Origin: Streptomyces xanthophaeus
Lineage (GTDB): Bacteria; Actinomycetota; Actinomycetes; Streptomycetales; Streptomycetaceae
DNA length: 64,000 nucleotides
Assembly: GCF_030440515.1 (NCBI RefSeq)
Contig: NZ_CP076543.1
Span: forward strand, 4,623,501-4,687,500
Direction: 5' to 3'
The position numbers and the translations under genes were made by a program. The notes under the pieces are model-generated. The model did no database searches and was not told the origin of the DNA. It worked only from the letters and a program-made list of their open reading frames with translations. Positions 57,325 to 64,000 of this stretch are shown in pieces; positions within the stretch are counted from its first letter, which is position 1, and the number at the start of each line of letters is the position of its first letter.

Positions 57325-59559
57325 TCAGCGGCAGATGGCGAGCGCGTCCAGCGCCACCGCCCCCTGCCCCCGCGGGAGCACCATCAGCGGGTTGATGTCC
57401 AGCTCGGACAGCTCGTCGCCGAGTTCGAGCGCCATCCGCTGGATGCGCAGCACGACCTCCACCAGGGCGTCCACATCGGCCGGGGGTGCTCCCCGTACGC
57501 CCTCCAGCAGCGCATGCCCGCGCAGCTCCCGCAGCATCGCCCGCGCCTGGTCCTCGCCGAACGGCGGCACGCGGACCGCCGCGTCGTGCAGGACCTCCAC
57601 CAGGACCCCGCCCAGCCCGACGGTGACAGTGGGGCCGAAGAGGTCGTCCTGGGTCACGCCGACGACCATCTCCACGCCCCGCTCCACCATCTGGCAGACC
57701 AGGATCCCGTCGAGCGGTACGTTCTCGTAGCGCGCGATGTCGGTCAGCTCCCGGTACGCGTCACGGATCTGGCTCGCCGACGTGAGGCCGATCTTCACCA
57801 GGCCGAGCTCCGTCTTGTGCCCCAGCTGCGGGCCCGAGGCCTTCATCACCACCGGGTAGCCGACCAGCCCGGCCGCGCGGACCGCCGCCGCCGCGCTGGT
57901 CACCAGCTGCTCGCGGGGGACCCGTATCCCGTAGGCGCGCAGGAGCTGCTTCGCCGCGTGCTCGCTGAGCTGCTGGGACGGCCGCATGAGGGCCTGCGCC
58001 TTGCGGTACGAGGGCGAGGGCGTGCGCGGTGCGTCCTCGAACGGGGAGCGGTATCCGGCGGTGAAGCGGTGGTGGCCGAGGTAGGCGCGTACGGCGGTGA
58101 TGCAGTTGCCGAAGGTGCGGAAGGTGGCCACGCGGGAGGAGCCGAGGAGGGTGGTGCGGTAGGCGTCCTCGGTGCCGACGGGGGAGCCCCAGATCACGCA
58201 GATCAGTTTGTCGCTCTGCTCGGCGGCGTCCACCAGGTCCTGGGCGAGCTTGTCGCTCATGGGCGGGAAGGGGCCGGTGATCGGGCAGATCAGGACGCCC
58301 ACCTCGGGGTCGGCGAGGATCGCGTCGATGATCTTCCGGCCGCGCCAGTCGCCGACCGGGTGGCCGCCGTTGTCGACCGGGTTGGCGACGTTCAGGTACC
58401 CGGGGATCCACTGGTGGAGTTCGTCCTGCTTGGCCTGCGAGAGGGTGGGCAAGGTCAGGCCCGCCTCCGTGGCCAGGTCGGAGAAGTGCGCTCCGGTGCC
58501 GCCGGAGATGGAGTAGACGACGACCCCGTCCGCCTTGGGCTTGCGGGCCCGGGCGAGCAGGGCGGCGGTGTCCTGGAGCTCGTCGAGACCGTCGACGCGG
58601 ATGACGCCGAACTGGCGCATGGCGGCGTCCACGACGGTGTCGGCGCCGGTCAGCTTGCCGGTGTGGGAGGCGGCCATGCGCGCGCCGGTCTCGGTGCGGC
58701 CGACCTTGACGGCGACGACGGGGACGCCGTTGCGTGCGGCCCGGTCGGCGGCGAGCAGGAAGGACCGGCCGTCCTTGAGGCCCTCCACGTAGCAGGCGAT
58801 GGCCCCGACCTCGGGCTGCTCGGCGAAGTAGGAGATGAAGTCGGAGGTCTCCAGGTCCGCCTCGTTGCCGGTGGGCGCCCAGTGGGAGAGCCGGATGCCC
58901 AGCTCCTGGAGGGTGTAGACGGGCCGGCCCTGGTGGCCGGACTGGGTGATGAGGGCGATCGCCGGGCCGCCGAGGTCCTCGCGGAACTTCTCGAAGGCGT
59001 TGAGGTTGGTGTTGGGGCCCAGCAGACGCAGGCCGGAGCCGCGGACGGCGGCGCCGAGCCGCTCCTGGGCGGCGGCTCCCGCGTCGCCGGTCTCGGCGAA
59101 GCCGGAGGCGAAGGCGACCGCGAACTTGACCTTCGTCTCGGCCAGTTCCTCGATGACGGGGAGCGGGTCGGCGACGAGGAGGACGGCGAGGTCCACCTGT
59201 TCGGGCAGGTCGGCCACGGACGCGTGGCAGGTCAGCCCGAAGACGGTGGGGCGGGTGGGGTGCACGGGGTGGATCCGGGCGCCGACGCGCTCCGCCCAGG
59301 CCATGAGCTGGCGGGTGATGCCGGTGTTGGGCCGGCCCTCCGTGTCGGAGGCGCCGATGACGGCCACGGACTCGGGCCGGAAGAACCGGTCCAGGTCGGG
59401 CACGTCGGCGTGCAGCGGTCGTCCGCTGACGTCCAGGGGGACCGCGTCGTCGGCGGAGGGGGCCGCCGACGAGTGGACGGCGGTCCTGGGAGACTCCCCG
59501 CAGGCCTCGACACGTGCGCGGAAGTCGGTGGTGAGGGTGCCGTGAGTAGATCCAAGCAT
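57325..59559 (-). CDS. NDP-forming acyl-CoA ligase (fused subunits)
   Basis: This 744-residue acetate-CoA ligase (ADP-forming)-type protein has both subunits fused. The CoA-binding domain contains FFRPESVAVIGASDTEGRPNTGI near residue 60. The succinyl-CoA-synthetase-like flavodoxin domains contain ALITQSGHQGRPVY and the phosphohistidine-type region ARMAASHTGKLTGADTVVDAA. A C-terminal ATP-grasp domain contains LLRAYGIRVPREQLV, GYPVVMKASGPQLGHKTELG and ELDINPLMVLPRGQGAVALDALA. Two regulon operators lie just upstream. It can interconvert an acyl-CoA and its acid with ATP. Confidence 0.87.
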   Translation of the reverse strand: MLGSTHGTLTTDFRARVEACGESPRTAVHSSAAPSADDAVPLDVSGRPLHADVPDLDRFFRPESVAVIGASDTEGRPNTGITRQLMAWAERVGARIHPVHPTRPTVFGLTCHASVADLPEQVDLAVLLVADPLPVIEELAETKVKFAVAFASGFAETGDAGAAAQERLGAAVRGSGLRLLGPNTNLNAFEKFREDLGGPAIALITQSGHQGRPVYTLQELGIRLSHWAPTGNEADLETSDFISYFAEQPEVGAIACYVEGLKDGRSFLLAADRAARNGVPVVAVKVGRTETGARMAASHTGKLTGADTVVDAAMRQFGVIRVDGLDELQDTAALLARARKPKADGVVVYSISGGTGAHFSDLATEAGLTLPTLSQAKQDELHQWIPGYLNVANPVDNGGHPVGDWRGRKIIDAILADPEVGVLICPITGPFPPMSDKLAQDLVDAAEQSDKLICVIWGSPVGTEDAYRTTLLGSSRVATFRTFGNCITAVRAYLGHHRFTAGYRSPFEDAPRTPSPSYRKAQALMRPSQQLSEHAAKQLLRAYGIRVPREQLVTSAAAAVRAAGLVGYPVVMKASGPQLGHKTELGLVKIGLTSASQIRDAYRELTDIARYENVPLDGILVCQMVERGVEMVVGVTQDDLFGPTVTVGLGGVLVEVLHDAAVRVPPFGEDQARAMLRELRGHALLEGVRGAPPADVDALVEVVLRIQRMALELGDELSELDINPLMVLPRGQGAVALDALAICR

Positions 59560-59605
59560 CGTTGCCGCCCGCTCCTGCTCGATGAACCTCGATGGAACTC
59601 AATAA

Positions 59606-59620
59606 CTGACGCGTAGTCAG
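59606..59620. promoter_or_regulatory. Regulon operator site 5
   Basis: CTGACGCGTAGTCAG, 47 bases upstream of the NDP-forming ligase ATG, with perfect 5-bp arms. Confidence 0.65.
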
Positions 59621-59629
59621 ATTACTGAA

Positions 59630-59644
59630 CTGACGTGCCGTCAG
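59630..59644. promoter_or_regulatory. Regulon operator site 6
   Basis: CTGACGTGCCGTCAG, 24 bp centre to centre from site 5, so the two may be bound cooperatively. Confidence 0.65.
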
Positions 59645-59723
59645 GAACAGGGCTGCGCAGGAAAGGTGTGGAGGTGGTGTGTTGAAGTGAACGGTGACAG
59701 ATCCCTCCCGGACCGGTCCAGGG

Positions 59724-59815
59724 CGCGAATCGGCCGACCGACCCGACCCGGCCGACCTGACCCGACCCGGCCGACCCGACCCGGCCCCGCCGACCCGGCC
59801 CGGCCCCGCCGCGGC
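59724..59815. repeat. Degenerate tandem repeat of GACCCGACCCGGCC
   Basis: A run of GACCCGACCCGGCC-type units with small variations fills the gap between the ligase promoter and the end of the next minus-strand gene. It contains no gene. Confidence 0.65.
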
Positions 59816-60265
59816 TCAGGCGTGCCAGAGGGCGAACAACCCGGCGAAGAAGATCAGGGTGAACATCGGAACCCACCACGGCGCGGATCCCGCCTCCCGC
59901 GTCGAGCGGGACACGCGGGCCAGCAGCCGGGCGTTCGCCAGCCCGGCGGTCAGGCAGTAGAGCGCCCAGAGCGGCTCGAACAGCCAGGCGGGGGACTCGA
60001 AGTAGAAGCTGTAACCGAGCAGCCAGGTGTCGGCCTGGGTGATGACGAGGAAGAGGTGCACGACGAGGAGCCAGGGCATCGTCAGCACCACGGCGATGCT
60101 GCGGGCCAGCCAGCCGTTCTCGCCGGGCCCGCCGCCGCCCGTCATCGACCAGACCGCGCAAACCGTCAGTAGCACCAGGTAACAGCGGGACAGCGGCTCG
60201 CTCCATGCGGTCCTGGCGGCCTCCCGGATCCGGGAGGCCGGAGCGACCGAGCCGGCCGGCTTCAC
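59816..60265 (-). CDS. Hypothetical membrane protein
   Basis: This 149-residue protein has four hydrophobic segments (CYLVLLTVCAVWSM, SIAVVLTMPWLLVVHLFLVITQADTWLL, EPLWALYCLTAGLANARLL and VPMFTLIFFAGLFALW). No family is recognised. GTG 60265 overlaps the stop of the FAD oxidoreductase gene by four bases, so the two are co-translated. Confidence 0.7.
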   Translation of the reverse strand: MKPAGSVAPASRIREAARTAWSEPLSRCYLVLLTVCAVWSMTGGGGPGENGWLARSIAVVLTMPWLLVVHLFLVITQADTWLLGYSFYFESPAWLFEPLWALYCLTAGLANARLLARVSRSTREAGSAPWWVPMFTLIFFAGLFALWHA

Positions 60266-61461
60266 GCAGCGCCCTTCGCCGACCGGCGGGCGACCGCCTT
60301 GGCGATCTTCTCCGCGTCCATGGCCATCTCCCGGAACATGCCGCTGATGGGGTTGGAGAATCCCGTGAAGTACAGGCCGGGGGCCTGCTCGGGGGTGCGG
60401 GCGCCGTGCGTACGCGGGCGGCCGCGCTCGTCGAGCACCCCGAGATGGCCGACCAGCCCCTCCAGGGCCCGGCGGTAGCCGGTCGCCGCGATCACCGCGT
60501 CCGGGGTGATCCTCGAGCCGTCCGCGAGTACCACCTCGGCGCCGTCGAAGGCCTCGACGGCGGCCACCGGCTCCACCTTGCCGCTGCGGACCGCGTCGAC
60601 CAGACCGACGTCCTGAACCGGTATCGACCCCTGCTTGACCCTGCTGTACAGGCCGGTGGCCGGGCGCGGAAGCCCGTACGCCGACAGGTCCGGGACGGAG
60701 GCCCCGGCGACGAGCCGGCCCACCCGGTCCACGAGCCGCACGGGCAGCCGGCGTACGAGGATCCCGCTGCGCTGGGCCGGCCAGCCGGCGGTGGAGCGGC
60801 GCATGATGTGCGGCGCGGTGCGCACGGCGAGCCGCACCCGCGCCGCGCCGCCCTCGACGAGGTCGACGGCTATTTCGGCGCCGGTGTTGCCGACGCCGAC
60901 GACGAGGACGTCCTGCCCGGCGTACGGCCTGGGGTTGCGGTAGTCGGAGGCGTGCAGCAGCCGGCCCTCGTACGCGTCCCGGCCCGGCCAGTCGGGGAGC
61001 GCGGGCGTGTGGTTGTACCCGGTGGCGACGACCACGGCCGCGGCCGCCAGCTCCCGGCCGCCGCTGGCGTGCAGGATCCAGCCGTCCGGGCCCTCGCCCT
61101 CGGGGCCGGGTCCGGCGGGCTCGATCCGGGTCACCTCCACACCGGTGACCAGCTCCAGCTCGTGGAACTCGGCGTACTTCTCCAGGTAGCGCACGACGTT
61201 GTCGCGGGAGACCCAGCGCCCGAAGCGGCGCGGCATGGCCAGGCCCGGGAGGGCGGAGAGCCGGCGCGTGGTGTGCAGGTGCAGCCGGTCGTAGTGCTGC
61301 CGCCAGGATGCGCCGACCGCGTCGGACTTCTCGACGACCACCGCGCGGACCCCGCGGGCGCGCAGCGCGGCGGCCGCGGCGAGGCCGCCGGGGCCGGCCC
61401 CGATGACGTACACGGGGCGGGGCTGGGTGGTCATGTCGGGTGCTGTCGGGTCTCCGGGCAT
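60262..61461 (-). CDS. FAD-dependent oxidoreductase (flavin monooxygenase-like)
   Basis: This 399-residue flavoprotein has two Rossmann motifs, VYVIGAGPGGLAAAAALRARG (FAD) and VLVVGVGNTGAEIAVDLVEGG (NADPH), and the linker VVVATGYNHTPALPDWPGRDAYEGRLLHASDYRNP typical of flavin-containing/Baeyer-Villiger-type monooxygenases. It ends GLYFTGFSNPISGMFREMAMDAEKIA. ATG 61461 lies eight bases after a TACGAT hexamer, so the message may be leaderless; ATG 61434 is an alternative. It is divergent from the DoxX gene across regulon site 7. Confidence 0.83.
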   Translation of the reverse strand: MPGDPTAPDMTTQPRPVYVIGAGPGGLAAAAALRARGVRAVVVEKSDAVGASWRQHYDRLHLHTTRRLSALPGLAMPRRFGRWVSRDNVVRYLEKYAEFHELELVTGVEVTRIEPAGPGPEGEGPDGWILHASGGRELAAAAVVVATGYNHTPALPDWPGRDAYEGRLLHASDYRNPRPYAGQDVLVVGVGNTGAEIAVDLVEGGAARVRLAVRTAPHIMRRSTAGWPAQRSGILVRRLPVRLVDRVGRLVAGASVPDLSAYGLPRPATGLYSRVKQGSIPVQDVGLVDAVRSGKVEPVAAVEAFDGAEVVLADGSRITPDAVIAATGYRRALEGLVGHLGVLDERGRPRTHGARTPEQAPGLYFTGFSNPISGMFREMAMDAEKIAKAVARRSAKGAA

Positions 61462-61609
61462 GAGGTGTGATCGTATCGCCACGCTGGGTTGATGGGTCTC
61501 GGTCGGGCGGGGAATCGATTGCGGATCGATCACGGACGCCCGGAACGCCCGCGCGGCCGTGGCTCCGCGGCCGGCCGGGGCCTTGCGCGATCGCCCCGGA
61601 TCCGCTCAA

Positions 61610-61624
61610 CTGACGTACCGTCAG
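61610..61624. promoter_or_regulatory. Regulon operator site 7
   Basis: CTGACGTACCGTCAG has perfect 5-bp arms and lies 43 bases before the DoxX gene. Confidence 0.65.
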
Positions 61625-61666
61625 ATAGAGCGTGCGCGTCGATCGCGAGAGGGGTGGGGGCTGCCG

Positions 61667-62119
61667 ATGCAGACCATCTGGCTCAGTGGGGCCGAATGGC
61701 TCGCCGTGCTCCGGATAGGCCTCGGCCTGTGGTGGCTGGAGAGCTGGCGGCACAAGGACAAGAAGGGCTGGTTCGAGCGCGGCACCGGCATCGCCTGGGC
61801 CGCCGACGTCGCAGGCAAACACCGCTGGACCTTCGTCAAGGGCGGCTTCGAACTGGTCGTCGCACCGCGGCCGAAGGTGATGGCGTACACCGTCGTCTAC
61901 GCGGAACTCGCCCTCGGGCTGGGCCTCGTACTCGGCTTCCTGACCCCGGTCGCACTGATCGGCGGACTCCTGCTGAACCTGCTCTACCTGGTGCTGATGA
62001 TCCACGACTGGGCCGAGCAGGGCCAGAACGCGATGATGGCGCTCATCTCCCTCGTCGCACTCCTCGCCATGTCCTGGCAGACCTGGTCCCTCGACGCGGC
62101 GATCGGACTGTTCCTGTGA
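61667..62119 (+). CDS. DoxX-like membrane protein
   Basis: This 150-residue protein has four hydrophobic segments and a DoxX-family layout: AEWLAVLRIGLGLWWLESWRHKDKKGWFERG, VMAYTVVYAELALGLGLVLGFLTPVALIGGLLLNLLYLVLM and AMMALISLVALLAM. DoxX proteins are linked to redox or quinone chemistry at the membrane; the role here is unknown. ATG 61667 follows GAGAGGGGTGGGGG. It is co-translated with the next gene (GTGA). Confidence 0.82.
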   Translation: MQTIWLSGAEWLAVLRIGLGLWWLESWRHKDKKGWFERGTGIAWAADVAGKHRWTFVKGGFELVVAPRPKVMAYTVVYAELALGLGLVLGFLTPVALIGGLLLNLLYLVLMIHDWAEQGQNAMMALISLVALLAMSWQTWSLDAAIGLFL

Positions 62120-62544
62120 CCGGCACGGTGCGGTACGACCTCCCCGAGGCGGACGAGTTCACCCGGCCCTACTGGGACGCGGCGGCCGAGGGGCGGCTGC
62201 TCCTGCGGCGCTGCGCCGACTGTGGGCGGGCGCACCACTACCCGCGCGAGTTCTGCCCGTTCTGCTGGGCGGGCGAGGACCGCGTGACGTGGGAGCCGGC
62301 GAGCGGCCGGGCGACCCTCTACACATGGTCGGTCGTCCACCGCAACGACCTCCCGCCGTTCGGTACGCGCGTCCCGTACACGGCGGCGGTCGTCGACCTC
62401 GCCGAAGGCCCGCGGATGATGACCGAGGTGGTGGACTGCGCGGCGGCGGACCTGAGCATCGGCATGCCGCTGACGGTCACCTTCCGCGAGGCCGCGGACG
62501 GGGTGTGGGTGGCGGTCTTCCGGCCCGCGCCGCCACCGCACTGA
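62116..62544 (+). CDS. Zn-ribbon/OB-fold (DUF35) protein
   Basis: This 142-residue protein has a rubredoxin-like zinc ribbon (LRRCADCGRAHHYPREFCPFCWAG; Cys pairs about 34-37 and 48-51) followed by an OB-fold (LYTWSVVHRNDLPPFGTRVPYTAAVVDLAEGPRMMTEV). DUF35 proteins normally bind a thiolase or HMG-CoA synthase-like partner in acyl-CoA catabolism. No thiolase gene is in the window, so the partner must be elsewhere. GTG 62116 overlaps the DoxX stop. Confidence 0.88.
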   Translation: MTGTVRYDLPEADEFTRPYWDAAAEGRLLLRRCADCGRAHHYPREFCPFCWAGEDRVTWEPASGRATLYTWSVVHRNDLPPFGTRVPYTAAVVDLAEGPRMMTEVVDCAAADLSIGMPLTVTFREAADGVWVAVFRPAPPPH

Positions 62545-62563
62545 GGGACCTTCGGGCCGGGGA

Positions 62564-63247
62564 TCAGGGCCAGAGCAGCTCGCGCTCCCAGGAACCGCCT
62601 TCCGTACGGGAGTACCGCAGGCGGACGTGCCGGCGCGCGGCGTCACCCTGGAAGAACTCCACCTCGGCGGGGTCCAGCACGTACCGCGTCCAGGTCGGAG
62701 CCGGCGCGTCCGGCTCGGCTCCGGCCCGCTCCCAGGCGGCCGCCGAGACCCGCGCCAGCTCCTCGGCGGAGCCGAGCACCTCGCTCTGCCGGCCCGTGAG
62801 CGCGGCGGCGAGCGCACCTCGAGAGCGGACCGCCAGGTCCGCCCGGCTCTCCTCGGGCCCGCAGGCGGTGACCCGCCCCCGGACGCGGACCTGGCGGCCC
62901 ACGGTCGGCCAGTAGAACCCGAGCGCCGCATCCGGGTGCCTGGCCAGCTGCACGCCCTTGGCGCTGGTGGCGTGCGAGGCGAAGTGCCAGCCGCGCGCAT
63001 CGACGTCGTGCAGCATCAACGTCCGCACATCGGGCCGCCCCTCCCCGTCCACCGTCGCCAGAGTCATGGTGTGCGGCTCCAACTGCCCCGCCCGGGCGGA
63101 ATGCACGAACCACTCCCGGAACAGCGCCAAGGGCTCCCGGGGCGCGGCGGAAGCATCGAACCCGGGGAGCGGGGAGTCCCACACGCGCAGGGAATGCAGG
63201 GTGGCGCGGAACGCGTCGCTGCTGATCTCGCTGGTCTCGCTGGTCAT
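62564..63247 (-). CDS. PNPOx-like FMN-binding oxidase, PdxH paralogue
   Basis: This 227-residue protein is of the pyridoxamine-phosphate-oxidase fold: PHTMTLATVDGEGRPDVRTLMLHDVDARGWHFASH, SAKGVQLARHPDAALGFYWPTVGRQVRVRGRV, a late VEFFQGDAARRHVRLRY and the typical end WERELLWP. It is clearly distinct from pdxH at 12258. It may oxidise PNP/PMP or another small flavin substrate. It is convergent with the DUF35 gene. Confidence 0.83.
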   Translation of the reverse strand: MTSETSEISSDAFRATLHSLRVWDSPLPGFDASAAPREPLALFREWFVHSARAGQLEPHTMTLATVDGEGRPDVRTLMLHDVDARGWHFASHATSAKGVQLARHPDAALGFYWPTVGRQVRVRGRVTACGPEESRADLAVRSRGALAAALTGRQSEVLGSAEELARVSAAAWERAGAEPDAPAPTWTRYVLDPAEVEFFQGDAARRHVRLRYSRTEGGSWERELLWP

Positions 63248-63281
63248 GAGGCATATGGAACAGCAGGGCGGGGCCGGGGAC

Positions 63282-63409
63282 CAGGGGCGGCGGGCGGAGG
63301 CTCCGGTGGGCGGTGCCGGCCGGGCGGAATCAGGGGCGGCGCGGCGGGGGCTCCGGTGGGCGGGGCCGGGCGGGTGGAATCAGAGGAAGCGCGGCGGGGG
63401 TGTGGGTAG
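63282..63409. repeat. 49-50-bp tandem repeat
   Basis: Two nearly complete units (63282-63330 and 63331-63380), both containing GGCTCCGGTGGGCGG and ending GGAAT, are followed by a partial third unit. Confidence 0.65.
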
Positions 63410-63874
63410 TCGGGAGCCACTTGATCGGAATCAGGGATGTGTATGGGGGTTTCCCGTCAGTCCCATCGTCCCTCCGTGTCGGGCCGGTCCCTCAAGGGCG
63501 CTCCCTTCGGTCGCGTCGCTACGCGATGTCGCTGCGCTCCACCCTTGACCGACCGTCCCGCCCCGGAGAAACGAAAGACTGCCGGGAAGCCCCCAAAGGA
63601 ACGGGCCGGGAGATCAAGACAGGGACAGGGCGGCCAGAGAAGCGCGAGGAGACCCCGGCCGGCACGACCGAGAGACGGGGCCCATCACAGACCAGGGCCC
63701 GCGTCGGGGGAAGCGCGCCCAATCGCTACGCGCTCCTCATCTCTCAGCGTCCGACCGCCGTCTTGGGCTGGACATAGGCCGCCCACACTCCCCAGGTGCC
63801 CCTCATGGGAGGCGTCTGTCGGCCGACTGGGGTTGACCTTGCCGTGTCCCTCGTGCGGGCGATGGCGGGTCCAT

Positions 63875-63898
63875 GACTTTCGAAGTAGTTTCAAAGTC
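63875..63898. promoter_or_regulatory. Inverted repeat at the antitoxin start
   Basis: GACTTTCGAA and TTTCAAAGTC, four bases apart, match in 8 of 10 arm positions and abut the ATG at 63899. This is the usual place for autoregulation of a type II toxin-antitoxin operon. Confidence 0.5.
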
Positions 63899-64000
63899 AT
63901 GAGTGCCGAGAACGCTGCCGTCAACTTCTCCGAGCTGGTCAACAAGAACAAGCAGACTCTGGCTCGGCTCAAGGACTCACCACGCTTGCTGCTGCATCGC
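63899..64000 (+). CDS. Phd/YefM-like antitoxin, partial
   Basis: The first 34 residues are visible before the window ends: SAENAAVNFSELVNKNKQTL followed by ARLKDSPRLLLHR. This matches the start of Phd/YefM-type antitoxins (prevent-host-death family), which bind a toxin and their own promoter. No ribosome-binding site precedes the ATG; an inverted repeat is directly adjacent. The toxin gene should lie just beyond the window. Confidence 0.6.
   Translation, partial: MSAENAAVNFSELVNKNKQTLARLKDSPRLLLHR

Larger units (their letters stand above)
63248..63898. other. 650-bp gene-poor region
   Basis: No convincing gene is seen. It holds GC-rich tandem repeats (63282-63409), a middle part with repeated short words (CGCTCCCTTCGGTCGCGTC, GCGTCGCTACGCGATGTCGC) and the promoter and operator of the antitoxin gene. 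Codon-like composition is absent. Confidence 0.6.

Noticed and set aside
1..64000. CRISPR arrays, tRNA or rRNA genes, complete insertion sequences
   Set aside because: No regularly spaced direct repeats, no tRNA-like TTCGAAT arm with a matching cloverleaf, and no transposase reading frame were found on either strand by eye.

Overview
The window reads as chromosomal DNA of a Streptomyces-like actinomycete. GC is very high, GTG and TTG starts are common, many genes overlap by four bases (ATGA or GTGA), one gene carries a TTA (bldA-type) codon, and the content is typical of the genus: a DmdR1-like iron regulator, an NsdA-like regulator, PurU, a secreted S33 peptidase and several acyl-CoA catabolic operons. 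The order citrate synthase 2, pdxH, SIS protein, dmdR1, purU resembles what I remember of the Streptomyces coelicolor core chromosome.

Layout. 0-1.5 kb: the 5' part of a CocE/S15 hydrolase. 1.8-10.9 kb: a catabolic operon (DinB-like protein, AtuA-like protein, biotin-dependent acyl-CoA carboxylase beta and alpha subunits, acyl-CoA dehydrogenase, enoyl-CoA hydratase, TetR regulator) resembling acyclic-terpene or leucine-type catabolism. 10.9-12.9 kb: citrate synthase 2 and pdxH. 13.0-15.2 kb: an inserted IscB RNA-guided nuclease gene, with a strongly structured upstream region that is a candidate omega/HEARO RNA and further structured DNA downstream. 15.2-19.5 kb: PAS/GAF protein, SIS protein, dmdR1, and an alpha/beta hydrolase with a LexA-like box. 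19.7-32.5 kb: membrane protein, ABC exporter pair, primase-polymerase domain protein, NsdA-like regulator, repeat-rich membrane protein, substrate-binding lipoprotein, purU, EF-hand protein, and a sigma factor paired with a zinc-finger/DinB fusion.

32.6-38.8 kb is the most unusual part, a compact RiPP-type locus. Two tandem 22-residue precursor peptides, identical in protein sequence, precede two MNIO (DUF692) enzymes, a 180-residue partner of unknown family and a MATE exporter, all on the minus strand. Next to them lie a TrmB-LuxR-type regulator, two small plus-strand genes and a duplicated 33-bp element that encodes very short related peptides. I do not recognise the product.

38.8-62.5 kb is a dispersed acyl-CoA catabolic regulon (acyl-CoA ligases, amidohydrolase, three acyl-CoA dehydrogenases, cyclase, SDR, alcohol dehydrogenase, flavin reductase, FAD oxidoreductase, DoxX, DUF35 protein). 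Seven copies of the palindrome CTGAC-N5-GTCAG sit in its promoters, so one repressor probably controls it. Unrelated genes are interspersed (RsbW-like kinase, S33 peptidase, TOPRIM protein, D,D-carboxypeptidase, VOC protein). The window ends with a PNPOx-like protein, a repeat-rich gene-poor 650 bp, and the start of a Phd/YefM-like antitoxin gene.

A family of about 45-bp GC-rich palindromic repeats occurs seven times, six between genes and one inside the AtuA-like gene. No tRNA, rRNA, CRISPR array or complete transposase gene was seen.
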